Source of the DNA: Prostheceraeus crozeri
Taxonomy: Eukaryota; Platyhelminthes; Polycladida; Euryleptidae
Reading direction: 5' to 3'
NCBI GenBank assembly: GCA_907163375.1
Contig: CAJQUW010014786.1
Coordinates: 62,001 to 126,000, forward strand
DNA length: 64,000 bases
The notes beneath the pieces were generated by a model. It made no database searches. It was not told the origin of the DNA and saw nothing but the letters and a program-made list of their open reading frames with translations. A program made the translations under genes and the position numbers. Positions 1 to 8,935 of this stretch are shown piece by piece. Every line of letters starts with the position of its first letter. Positions within the stretch are counted from its first letter, which is position 1.

Positions 1-2
1 TG

Positions 3-330
3 CCAGTCGTCAGACAAGGTAGGACAACACCTGATATAAAAATTGAAAGTATTCACAGAGAAGGAAATAAGAAATACACAAGACATTTTAATGCATCAAA
101 ATTTCAAACATGTGAGCGGCTGACCGGCCATGAGAAACGCAAGAAACTGTTGACCTTGCCTCCTTTTTCCCCGAGAAAGTTTGGTCTGGAAAGGAAGGCG
201 ATCAGTTCCTTGAGTAAGGCGGTTAAGAGACATGAGCAATCACTTTCCATGTGCACATTCACTTGGCCTTAAAAAATGTTCGGGAAATTGTTATTAAAAA
301 TTCAGCTTTTATGAAAATTAATGTTATAAC
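3..330 (+). pseudogene. hAT transposase relic, N-terminal TTF-type zinc-finger region
   Basis: The frame from position 3 stays open for about 90 codons. It contains CERLTGHEKRKKLLTLPPFS followed by LSKAVKRHEQS, which resembles the TTF/BED-like zinc finger of hAT transposases (pattern: tryptophan/cysteine, LTG, a 'nkLfCfpC' stretch, then 'lskAvkRHEkSxsHi'). Just after KRHEQS a one-base shift is needed to continue with HVHIHLALK, so the copy is frameshifted. The cysteines usually expected in the 'LFCFPC' segment are also lost (LLTLPPF). The gene enters from outside the window. A matching C-terminal exon lies at 1046-1285 on the same strand, so the two are probably ends of one decayed hAT gene whose catalytic middle is missing. 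Family assignment is from remembered motifs. Confidence 0.55.
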
Positions 331-1045
331 ATAAAAGTGCTTGGTATAGAAATAGTATTCCAATGCCGAGTGAAGGCCTATGGTCTGGGAGCACGGGACG
401 CCACTGGTCATCATCAATGTCCTTATGTAGCCATGACTCTGTCACAGCAACAATACCAGGTCAAAAGGATGACAAAAGAACAGACAATTCATCTATTTTT
501 GGAAAAAGGGATTTGATGTTGATGGCATTATGGTTGGAAAAACGCACTTTCTGCGACGTTTGACTGAAGTTGCAAAAATAATATCAAGATGTCTACGATG
601 TTAAAAAATTGTACTTTACTATCTCAGTGAAAATACATGTTGTTTTACTTTTAATTATGATATTTTGTCAACATTATACTCTGTTGTAACATTATGCATA
701 ACTGATATTATTCATGATAATGTTAATTGCCCACATGAAGTTGCATTTTGATAGCATTGTTTGTTGTTCCATACAATGTTGCAGACCTACTATATATTGG
801 ATATTGTGGTATATCGACGATGTCTATAATGTGCACAATCTTTATGACGTGAATCACAGGGTTTGGAGTTTTCATCCATTCAAACATTGCATCATATAGG
901 CTAGACATGATAGCATGACAGTTATAAGCCTATGTTATACCCGTATATATGATTCTTAGTATGCATGTTGTGACACTTGTTCATCACCCTAAAATTCAAT
1001 TCTTACAGGCTTTGATTAATACTCTTTCATCTTTTCTCTTTTCAG
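331..1045. other. AT-rich spacer between hAT fragments, nothing identified
   Basis: No reading frame here resembles a known protein. The segment ends with a good splice acceptor (pyrimidine-rich stretch, then TTTTCAG at 1039-1045), so part of it may be an intron of the hAT gene. The catalytic core of the transposase is not recognisable in it. Confidence 0.4.
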
Positions 1046-1285
1046 GCACAAGGATTACCTTCACAGTCACAGGATCCACTTTCATGCTGGAGAATCAATC
1101 AAGCGAAGTTCAGAAAGCTTTCGTTGCTTGCGAGAAAGTATCTGGCTATTCAGGCCACGAATGCTGCCTCCGAACGAGTCTTCTCTGTCTTCGGCAACAT
1201 TTACCATGAAAGGCGAATGGGACTCACAGCTGAACATGCACAGCAGATATTGTGTTTGAATCTGAACTCCAAGAAGTCTTCCTGA
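1046..1285 (+). pseudogene. hAT transposase C-terminal dimerisation exon
   Basis: Read from the AG at 1044-1045 the frame gives QGLPSQSQDPLSCWRINQ, then LLARKYLAIQATNAASERVF, then SVFGNIYHERRMGLTAEHAQ and QILCLNLNSKKSS before TGA. This is the classic hAT C-terminal dimerisation region: 'dPLxWWrxn...Lx.lArkyLaipaTsaaSERvFSxaGni...R..L....aexll.LnxN'. The frame is intact over the whole exon. It is the last exon of a hAT (Ac/Tip100-like) transposase, which normally dimerises through this helix bundle to cut and paste the element. With the N-terminal finger at 3-330 it marks a decayed hAT copy. No terminal inverted repeat or 8-bp duplication was found. Confidence 0.85.
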
Positions 1286-2009
1286 GTTGAACGAATACAT
1301 ATTTTCAAATTAAAAATATCATTCTTTTTTTCTGCCAAGAAAGGTCCGTATCGTACTTATTATGTGCGTCCACATACATGTAAATCACCTAATTTTTTAT
1401 CCTATCCTACCATTCATGCGCCTACATACTGTAATTTTGTCATAATTTGCACGACTGATGCGCATTCACTATTTAAAATTCATATAGAAAAAATGAATTT
1501 TGTCATCATAGCAAGATTAGCAACATCATCATTTATTCCGTTCACGACTAGGCAGTTAGTAGGCCTATAATTCACGCTATAGCAGTCCTAATCGTTCGCT
1601 GTTTCTTCTGTGATTTAACTCGACTTTCATTAGCCTATAACAAATAAGGTCTATTGCCTATTATCAAAATTCCTCAATCTCGGCCTATCTATGCTCACAT
1701 ATTGGTAGGCCTACATACACGTAGATGAAGATGATTGGTTTTAGTTATGTATTTTGAGACTGAAATTTTGAAGCCTACAATTAACCGCGGTTAATTTGGC
1801 GGTTAGCCGGTTAATTTTTTTCTTGACCGCGTTCACCTCTGGATGAGAATGTTCAACCGCGTGATGAGTCCTTCTGTCCTTGAATCTGCAACGTAATCCA
1901 AATAATCCATTTTGTTCTTGCACTGCTTCCGTTTTTGGCACTACCGATGAGTGAATCCGCTGAAGTTTACCTCCTTCAACCACATCAAAGAGTCGATTGG
2001 CTTCTTATT
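1286..2009. other. Non-coding stretch with a 14-bp palindrome
   Basis: No supported gene. It contains several TAGGCCTA-type words and the perfect palindrome TTAACCGCGGTTAA at 1781-1794. A related broken palindrome (GGCGGTTAGCCGGTTAA) follows, so this may be the subterminal region of a DNA transposon. An 80-codon minus-strand frame here (1741-1983) resembles nothing I know. Confidence 0.35.
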
Positions 2010-2420
2010 CCTGCTATCACTCAGGAATAACTTTTCATATGGACAGAATAGGTGTTGATTATGTAGGAGATATGCAGCACCTATTATACAAGACATCAGA
2101 AAGACCTACTATTTATGTCAAAGCTTTCGTTTAATCAATACCTGATTAATCATCACATCTGAAAGACGCTTAATCAGCACCTCAGCGTTTGTTTCGTCAT
2201 CGAGATTTCCCTCTGACGTCACATCTCTATTTTTATGATGTTTTAACCGGAAGCTTCTTATTCAACAGATCAGAAAGAGATATTCAACAGCTTTTTCGAG
2301 CTTTTGATTATCTCCATTTATTCATGACATCAGAAAGAGTTTATTCAGGAGCTGTTGATTATCTTGACTGATTTACTTATTTTAGCTGATGTTTATGTTA
2401 TTCAACACATCAGCAAGACC
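2010..2420. repeat. Degenerate tandem repeat, period near 58 bp
   Basis: The word CATCAGAAAGA or a close variant recurs at about 2094, 2155, 2267, 2325 and 2409, often with GTTGATTAT or TTATTCAACA nearby. Spacing clusters near 56-61 bp or its double. It reads as an old minisatellite that has lost register. Confidence 0.5.
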
Positions 2421-2431
2421 CCGAAAGTCAT

Positions 2432-2986
2432 CTACACAACAGTTTTGCGCCTCACATCTTGCTTCAAAACCACTTGATTATTATGAATAACAACCTCTTC
2501 TCCTTTAAATTTCCGACTAAGAAGCTCTTCTCTCAATTGCCGATGTTCATTTTGCTGCAAGGGTGTTCGGTCAGGATTCACGTAACACTGCCTGAATTTG
2601 ACTGAATTTCGTAAAGTTTTGGACTTCTTTAGTAATTCAAACTTGTTACTCCGACTATTAACAGTAAGCCGAAGAAGACGTGCTTTCCCAAGAGACGTTC
2701 GCCCAATTCGATGCAATTTAACAATTGAATCACTATCATCATCCAAATTCATTTCAGAGAGAAGATCCGCTACTTCATCATGATCATGTTTGAGTCTGTC
2801 CTGACTCGTCAATTTCTGCAATTCCCGAAATTACGACATTATTGTCTCTGAAATTACGCTCCTCAATCTCATGGAATATGAATTTCTGTAAATCATTTGC
2901 AATTGCATGTCTTCTGTTTAACACTGTCGATTTCTGTATCATGACTAGCAAGAATTTTTTCAATTGTTTGATCATTTTTTTCCAAA
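2432..2986 (-). pseudogene. LINE ORF1 C-terminal part (minus strand)
   Basis: Read on the minus strand from 2986 downward: a coiled-coil segment (EKNDQTIEKILASHDTEIDS, VKQ), then EIEERNFRDNNVVISGIAE, then IVKLHRIGRTSLGKARLLRL, 'NPDRTPLQQNEHRQLREEL' and 'NNQVVLK'. This matches ORF1 proteins of CR1/L2/Jockey-group LINEs (coiled coil, RRM-like 'RxNNVVIxGIpE', then an 'inpDlTplqq..rreLreEL' C-terminal domain), which bind LINE RNA. The frame changes between the coiled coil and the RRM-like part and again near 2800. The N-terminal part lies at 48097-48258; the two are one gene separated by later insertions. The downstream ORF2 is not present below 2432. Confidence 0.75.
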
Positions 2987-3564
2987 CAGGACCATTAAAA
3001 TCCGCTCAACAGATCCAGATTGGATGAATGTGTCATTAAAGATATTAATCGACGATCGTGACCGTGCTTTCACAAAACGCCAATGGCCGAAATACACCCG
3101 ATTGAGACAAGAAGTCATTTCTTATATCGCTTACCTGAAAGGATCGTATTTAAGTGATGCCTTGAATTCCCATGACTCAAAGAAAATATGGAAATCTCTG
3201 CGTCACATTGGACGATTCTCCAAACCGCCTCACTCGCATGCTTTTTCGGTCGACGAATTCAGTGATATCTTTGCCTCTAATTTTCAAGATATGAATACCT
3301 GTGTTCCGGAAGTAGAGTTGTGTGATAACCCTCATATTCTAGAATGTGATGAAGTAGAGAAACAGCTGCTGAAACTGAAGAACACCAGTTGTGGTCCTGA
3401 CAATGTCCCTGCTTGGGTGCTTCGCCGATTCACCACTTGTTTGTCTCCAGCAATAACTCATCTAATTAATCTGAGTCTACGTACTGGTATTGTGCCCAGT
3501 TGCTTTAAATTAGTCAATGTATCTCCCATTCCTAAAGTAGACCGTCCATGTTCAGTATCTGATT
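2987..3564 (+). pseudogene. LINE ORF2, N-terminal half of reverse transcriptase
   Basis: The frame gives RTIKIRSTDPDWMNVSLKIL, a connector between the endonuclease and RT domains (typically 'PWmt..l..li..rd.a..k'). Then come 'TSCGPDNVPAWVLR', equivalent to 'kspGpDgIpa.ll', and 'SCFKLVNVSPIPKVD', equivalent to 'pxxWKxaxVxPIpKk'. It stops at SVSD, exactly before the 'yRPIsll' motif, because the 34.65-kb block enters there. The next residues (FRPISSLSSLSKALERIV) appear at 38222. The endonuclease domain is absent because the LINE copy is 5'-truncated. Confidence 0.85.
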
Positions 3565-4068
3565 AGTAGTAAGTAAAACTCCACCACTTGGCCGCCGTGT
3601 TCCTTCGCGTCTGACGTCCCCCCCTCTTGTCAGTCAAGTCGGTCGTAGTCGGCCGCCGTGTTGCTTCGAGTCTGACGTCCCCCCCTCCTCTGGCCGGCCG
3701 ACGTAGCGAGCGGTGGTGTGTGATGCGCTCTCCAGGTTGGCGTGGTGTGCCGGCCAGGTTGGGAGGGTGGAATGTCGTAGCTCACCTGAAAAAATCCTAA
3801 GTGTCAGAGTGGCTTTGTATGGTCAAAATTTTGAAAATTTTCCAAAGTGTCGCATTTCGACCTGGGACCTTTACCAAAACATTTTTCATCAAATTTCACT
3901 GACCCCCCCGACAGCGATCTTCTAACTTTGGTTCTAGTGGACGGATTTTGTCTTACAGCTACTCGTTTGAAAGAGGAGAAAAAACTGCTCGGTGACATTT
4001 TTTGTTGCGAGTCAATCGGACCAGCCGTTCAAAAGTTAGAGGTGTTACAAGATTTTAGGTCGGAGCTC
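3565..4068. repeat. Left terminal repeat of the palindromic element
   Basis: It starts AGTAGTAAG. GC-rich subterminal repeats follow (about 3591-3690), two copies of a unit of about 70 bp containing GGCCGCCGTGTT and TCTGACGTCCCCCCCTC. Then comes a unit of about 285 bp starting at CTCACCTGAAAAAATCC. The same unit occurs again at 21729-22013 and once in the right arm (37637-37937). The inner Polinton entered this unit at GAGCTC. The subterminal part is much richer in GC than the rest of the window. Confidence 0.8.
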
Positions 4069-4567
4069 AGTAATGGGCAAAAGACCGTTCCAGGACACCA
4101 CAAAATTCAAAAAAATAGTATCTTTAAAAACGACATAAATTCATGAATTTAGACCCTTTTTCAGGTTTTTAAGACCAAAATTCATGAATTTAGTCGTTTT
4201 TAAAGATACCGATTTTTCAAAAAAATGGTACTTTGTAAATGGTCTAAATTCATGAATTTTGGTCATTTTCAGGTTATGAAGACCTAAATTCATAAATTTA
4301 GGTGTTTTTAAAAATACCCAATTTTCAAATTTTTCAAAATCTCAAATTTGAGAATTACAATTTTTACCTTGAAAATCATGACCGTTCCAGGACACCGAAA
4401 ATCATAAAAGTTAAGAATCTCAAATTTGTGAATTACAATTTTTACCTTGAAAATCATGACCGTTCCAGGACACCGAAAATCATAAAAGTTTAGAATTTCA
4501 AATTCATGAATTTTATCCATCTTTCAGGTTTTTGAAATATATCATGTGACTAAAAATATTTCTTTAA
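4069..4567. repeat. Left terminal inverted repeat of the Polinton
   Basis: Matches the right end in inverse orientation. It is AT-rich and holds near-tandem units with 'GACCGTTCCAGGACACC' and 'AATTCATGAATTTAG'. The last units (about 4375-4510) repeat a module of about 85 bp twice. The similarity to the right end continues to about TTTCTTTAA at 4567. Confidence 0.85.
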
Positions 4568-4844
4568 GAATGTAACACAATCTCTTAGAATGCCTGTTAT
4601 TGTTACTGCTTTGCACTCTGATGAACCTCCTAATTGTAGGGAACAGCTGCTCCCGCATACATGATATAATTGCAGGTGCTTATCGCATTCCTGAGCCATT
4701 GAATTACAGAGTAAGCAGCTGCTACCCGTATTAAAGATAAAGGATCGAAAATGACGTCGAATATATTGCAGCATGTAGGAAGTAAGACTTCATTTACAAT
4801 TCCATTAATCATAACTAGTGACTGTTTTCTTTCTTCATTGCAAA

Positions 4845-5449
4845 ATGCCAAAACGTACTGCCGCGGAAGCTTTTTCGTTTTACATGCCGATTTTACTAAA
4901 CTTAATTAAAGAAGAGCACAAGGAAACTGCGAATAAATACTTTGAAGAGTGGAAGTTAGAAATTCAATCGCGAAAGAAGAGCAAATTGGACTCTCAAAAA
5001 CAAGTGGAGGATATTACAGTAAAAATAGAACAGTATCTGACCACTACTACAATTCCTCAGTTCAATGTTACAAAAGAACATTTCATTACCATCGAAGATA
5101 GTGCTACTATGATTTCAAAACTGATTGCAAGTGATAAAGTGCACCATGGGTCGTTGCTGAGAAGTGCTGCTTATCAAGGTTGTGGATTTAAAAGAATTCT
5201 GGAATTGAGTGACAATAAAAAAAAAGATTTGTGACAAACTTGGAACTATTTGGAATTTCCTATAACGTAAGTTATTGTTATTTCTTGATGAACTTATCAG
5301 ATCTAATTTTACCACACGTATTATTTTTAAATTCATCAATGCCCATTACTTTTGTTAGAAAACATTTTACAGAAATCAAAATTTATATAGAAAAATTGAA
5401 TCAACCGACAACTATAGAAGAAATGAGGCTTGGTTCCCAAGATGAATGA
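4845..5449 (+). pseudogene. Unrecognised Polinton gene near the left end
   Basis: The likely start is the ATG at 4845 (MPKRTAAEAFSFYMPILLN), just inside the terminal repeat. The product is a small, lysine- and glutamate-rich, probably helical protein with a basic patch (QSRKKSKLDSQKQ). A second segment ends in IEKLNQPTTIEEMRLGSQDE. A GTAAGT and a pyrimidine-rich AG lie between the parts, so an intron is possible. I do not recognise the family. It is the first gene of the element and the only one left of the protease, on the same strand. It appears broken or spliced. Confidence 0.4.
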
Positions 5450-5538
5450 ACATTGACTGTGTTGTTTCACTTTTTAAGATATGTGCAATGTACATACATA
5501 TTTGATGTATACATATTTATGAAGACTTCTTTATAAGT

Positions 5539-5763
5539 AGTATTGCATTTTGGATTATCTTGAAATGTAATAAAATTTCCTTTTGTTCTCCAGTCTCATG
5601 GTAGTAGACTGAAATTGTATAGATCTATATTTCAGTATGTAACATAATCTTTGGTATGTAAGCATGATTCATGGAACTTAGTAGTATTGCATTTTGGATT
5701 ATTTTGAAATGTAATTAAATTTCCTTTTGTTCTCCAGTCTCATGGTAGTAGACTGACATTGTA
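5539..5763. repeat. Two copies of an 80-bp direct repeat
   Basis: The run from TTGCATTTTGGATTATCTTG to CATGGTAGTAGACTGA at 5539-5618 is repeated at 5682-5763 with only a few differences. It contains AATAAAATTT, a possible polyadenylation signal for the gene upstream. Confidence 0.7.
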
Positions 5764-5886
5764 CAATTGTGTGATAAGATTGATTGTTGTATTATTATAT
5801 TTGATACAAAATACACTGCCGTTGATTTCATTTTTCTGTACAAGAAGTAGACATTATTGCAGTTATTGGAATTTATTTCATTTAAA

Positions 5887-6110
5887 ATGAATGATGAAAA
5901 TCCGACAGTTATACTGAGTAATATAGGCGATATATGTCCTCAGGTTAATAACATGACTGAGTTTTTAAAAATAAACAGCAAACAAACCACATCAAATTTC
6001 GATTTAAATGAGATTGCTAATCAATTGGAATGAAGAATATTCACATATTGATGAGGGAAGAATTACTACTGATAAAAGACGTACGAAACACTAACTCTAC
6101 TAATAAAATG
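5887..6110 (+). pseudogene. Partial second copy of the protease N-terminus
   Basis: Encodes NNMTEFLKINSKQTTSNFDL and 'NEIANQL', clearly paralogous to the protease start at 6311 (NINEFLKLYGTQTTTNFDLK, 'KIANQLG'). It is a short duplicated stretch and lacks the catalytic part. It probably arose by local duplication in the Polinton. Confidence 0.7.
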
Positions 6111-6163
6111 TAACAATGTAACGTTTTAATTTAGATTAAATTAAATCATTTCAAAATCGAAAA

Positions 6164-6265
6164 AGTAGTAAGGAAAGTCATCATTGTGGAACAGTTTTAA
6201 ATCAATACCCCCCAAGTAGTAAGGAAAGTCATCATTGTGGAACAGTTTTAAATCAATACCCCCTC
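6164..6265. repeat. 51-bp tandem duplication
   Basis: The unit beginning AGTAGTAAGGAAAGTCATC occurs at 6164 and again at 6215, each ending in a run of C. It sits in the leader region before the protease gene. Confidence 0.8.
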
Positions 6266-6310
6266 CCTTCTGACTTCTAGGGGTCCCTTAAGAAATTTTT
6301 TTATTATAAA

Positions 6311-6769
6311 ATGAGCAACATAAATGAGTTTTTGAAATTATATGGAACACAAACAACAACGAATTTCGATTTAAAGAAAATCGCAAATCAATTGGGAATA
6401 AAGAATTTTCATGTTCTAATGAGACACGAATTACAATTCCTAAAAAATAAGCCAACAATAACTATAAATTTCATAACAAATCTTCATACGTCAGATGAAA
6501 AAGGAATACATTGGTCTGCAGGTATCTTTAATAAAAATCGAGATAATTACTTTTTCGACCGCCCGGAGGCTGAGAACTATTGGTTCGACTCTTATGGACT
6601 TCCACCTACAAACGAAGTCAAAAAATTACTTGGCAATGGAATTTATATAACATTTCAAACTCAAAAACCGGGTACTACTTATTGTGGACAATTATGTCTT
6701 TTTGTTTTATTAAAATTACAAAAAGGAGTACCATTTCTTGATATTATGTTAGAATTGAACGAACCGTAG
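6311..6769 (+). CDS. Adenain-like cysteine protease of the Polinton
   Basis: 152 codons, close to the usual length of Polinton and adintovirus proteases. The catalytic histidine lies in 'GIHWSAGIF' (about residue 75), the acidic residue in 'YWFDSYGLPP' (about residue 95), and the cysteine in 'TYCGQLCLFVLLKL' (about residue 133), in the order of the adenovirus maturation protease (His-Asp/Glu-Cys). In related viruses this enzyme cleaves capsid precursor proteins during virion maturation. The frame is open throughout. Its 3' end runs into a double-hairpin cassette at 6761-6785. It is transcribed rightward, opposite to the capsid block that follows. Part of a fossil element. Confidence 0.88.
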   Translation: MSNINEFLKLYGTQTTTNFDLKKIANQLGIKNFHVLMRHELQFLKNKPTITINFITNLHTSDEKGIHWSAGIFNKNRDNYFFDRPEAENYWFDSYGLPPTNEVKKLLGNGIYITFQTQKPGTTYCGQLCLFVLLKLQKGVPFLDIMLELNEP

Positions 6770-6785
6770 GTTCTATGGCTACGCC
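6761..6785. repeat. Double-hairpin cassette at the protease gene end
   Basis: GAACC-GTA-GGTTC (6761-6773), TA, then GGC-TAC-GCC (6777-6785). The loops are changed relative to the other copies. The protease ORF ends inside the first hairpin. Confidence 0.85.
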
Positions 6786-6840
6786 TAACAAGGGAATTTC
6801 ATCCCCGAAACGTTAGTTCCAATAATAATGATAATGATAA

Positions 6841-8189
6841 TTAAAAATCAGTTCGTTGTAATTCATTTTGATAAAATCGGCCTCTGATATTTTCATCATC
6901 TAAATCTTTGATTTCGTAAGTAATCGGATAAGTTTGATTTATTTTACAAACTTCAAATATTTCTTTAGTCCAATAGCCAACGAAGCCTTTTTCAAATTTA
7001 TTCTTATATTTAAATATTCTAACTCTATCTCCAATTTTAAATTTCGACTTAAGTTTCTGCATATTCGGATTACTCTCATTCGAATAATTATTCTCCAATA
7101 TTTTTTTTCTTATCAAATCAGGGTCGTCAGAAGCATTCTTTGGGGTTTCTTCAATACCAGAATGAACTTTATTATTGTACTCTTCTACAACTCCTGGTAA
7201 TATCTTCAACCATTTCTGATTTCTTTGCTCAGTAAATTTCTTGAATAATTTATTTTTTAACGTCCGATTGAATCTTTCTATCACTACAGCCTTTCCAGCG
7301 TTTTCAGTTGAATAAACAGTTTCGAATAGTGGCTGAACGTTTCTGTTATAAAATTCCGACCCTTTATCAACAAACAATTTTTTTGGCTCTCTCTTACTTT
7401 AAAACATTTTTAAAAAGTTTTTTTTAAAGATTTCTTCAAACGCATATTTAACTGATAGACCACTTTTATTTTTTAAAGGCTTTACCCAAGCGTATCGTGT
7501 ATATAAATCTAAACGGTCAATGCGTATTTATAATCTTTTTCATTCGGCATATGAATAAGATCAGCACTCCAAATATCATCTTTATTAAATACTTTTACTT
7601 TCAATAAATATTTAGGCCTTTTGTATTCTTTATGAATTTCGGAGGCGTAGGTTCCAGCGTTGCTCTCAGACAGCTTTGCTGTCGTTTCATCTAAACCCTG
7701 ACCGAATAATATTTTAGCTTGTAAAGCTTTCTTAACAAACATTCTTTCAATTTTTTCTCTAAATGTAGGATTCTGAATACTATCTAATTCTTGAATCATC
7801 TTCTTATCAGCTGCATGACGAGAACTTAGATCATGATTTCGATAAGCTAAATCATGTCTATAAGCGGCGGCATCTACTCTATTTATTGGTTCTTCACCTG
7901 GTTTTGGATTATTATTCTCATCTAGTCTTATATCTAATCGAGTTCCTGGACCAGTATATGAATGACCAGGAAGATGTTTTTCTTTCGAATATTTACTCCA
8001 AATAAATCCAGGAAAGTTTTCTAATGTTTTTTGTATGTCACCACCGTAGGTAGTAGCCAAACTTTGTTTGTTGTCGTTACCTTCATAAATTTTACAATTT
8101 GAGTCTTTATTTTTGTTTAATAGATAATTTAATAAATCTAAATTAGCAATTTTTAATTTAATTAAAATTTCGGAATTTTTAGAATTCAT
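6841..8189 (-). pseudogene. PLA2-like domain plus retroviral-type integrase (broken)
   Basis: Read leftward from ATG at 8189. The N-terminal part holds a parvovirus-VP1-like phospholipase A2 motif: 'YTGPGTRLD' (calcium loop, about residue 80) and 'AAAYRHDLAYRNHD' (catalytic His-Asp, about residue 110). In the same frame the integrase follows: 'VFNKDDIWSADLIHM' with the first catalytic Asp, then the DLYTRYAWVKPLKNKSG core, 'FVDKGSEFYN' with the second Asp, and 'VVIERFNRTLKN' with the Glu. A chromo/SH3-like C-terminus follows ('KFKIGDRVRIFKYKN'). In related elements the PLA2 lipase helps breach membranes and the integrase inserts the DNA and makes the 6-bp duplication. The gene is broken about twice. 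The fusion of both parts in one frame is unusual. Confidence 0.85.
7657..7683. repeat. Double-hairpin cassette inside the PLA2-integrase gene
   Basis: GACAGC-TTT-GCTGTC is a perfect 6-bp stem with a three-base loop (7669-7683). It is preceded by a smaller AGC-GTT-GCT hairpin (7657-7665). It lies in frame between the PLA2 and integrase parts. Confidence 0.65.
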
Positions 8190-8228
8190 TTTAAAAGATA
8201 AAAAAAATTTAAAAGATAAAATAAATGT

Positions 8229-8591
8229 TTACCGAATCATACTAGGACGTAGATATATTCCAGAGCCATCTTTAGTTTCTTTAATTTCAATTAAATCATC
8301 AACATTGTGGAGAATATTTTTAAGAACTCGTTTTCCTTCATCAACTAATTTTAATTTACTAATAAAATTATCTACTACTCCTTCACCCCTAGCAACTTTC
8401 TCTAACTCTCTATTATGACGTTTTTGTTCTTCTAATGCTGCTTTCTCTGATTTATTTTTATTTACTGCTTGGACAATACCAGCTGTCCCACCTGCAACAC
8501 TTCCTGCTGCTGCTATGCCTCCTATTATTAGTGGAATTAATGGGAGAATCCCGCCATTCTTTTTTTCTTGTAATTGAATATTCTCTATCAT
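8229..8591 (-). CDS. Small glycine/alanine-rich probable virion protein
   Basis: 120 codons. The N-terminal third is a long hydrophobic run, GGILPLIPLIIGGIAAAGSV followed by AGGTAGIVQAV, suitable as a membrane-active or membrane-spanning helix. The rest is charged and helical, ending RPSMIR. Polintons and adintoviruses carry small proteins of this look beside the capsid genes (similar in style to adenovirus core or minor capsid peptides), but I cannot assign a specific family. It lies between the PLA2-integrase gene and the major capsid gene, same strand. The frame is open. Confidence 0.55.
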   Translation of the reverse strand: MIENIQLQEKKNGGILPLIPLIIGGIAAAGSVAGGTAGIVQAVNKNKSEKAALEEQKRHNRELEKVARGEGVVDNFISKLKLVDEGKRVLKNILHNVDDLIEIKETKDGSGIYLRPSMIR

Positions 8592-8704
8592 TGGTTTACT
8601 TATGTAATACTTTTTTTGTTAATCATAATAGTTTTAGGGGTATTTTTGTCAACAATACTACGTAATTTTAATTCAACAGTTTTATTATTATTACTTCTCG
8701 CTTG

Positions 8705-8890
8705 CGACATTTTTAATAAAAAAATTTTAAGTTACGAAAAATTTTGATCTATTCTAGTTATGAAAAAATTTTAAGTTAACAAAAATTTTTAATCTATTCT
8801 AGTTATGAAAAATTTTAAGTTAAGAATTTTTAATCTATTCTAGTTATGAAAAAATTTTATTACTAATTACTAAAAAAATTTTAATCTAAA
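8705..8890. repeat. AT-rich tandem repeat before the capsid gene
   Basis: About four copies of a 40-45-bp unit containing ATCTATTCTAGTTATGAAAA and TTTTAAGTTAA. They lie between the small hydrophobic ORF and the major capsid gene, possibly regulatory. Confidence 0.7.
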
Positions 8891-8907
8891 AATTTAATTA
8901 ACTTATC

Positions 8908-8935
8908 GGAGCGAAGCTCCTCGAGGCTTTAGCCT
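8908..8935. repeat. Double-hairpin cassette at the major capsid gene end
   Basis: GGAGC-GAA-GCTCC (8908-8920) followed by AGGC-TTTA-GCCT (8924-8935). It overlaps the 3' end of the capsid ORF on the minus strand. Confidence 0.85.

Noticed and set aside
6786-6825. Hairpin with CCCCGAAACGTTAG that recalls a hammerhead 3' half
   Set aside because: It has a CTAAC/GTTAG stem and GAAA but no CTGANGA core, so it is not a hammerhead by sequence.
8908-8935. GC-rich hairpins read as bacterial Rho-independent terminators
   Set aside because: No U-tract, an animal host and several copies in the middle of coding frames; they fit double-hairpin cassettes better.
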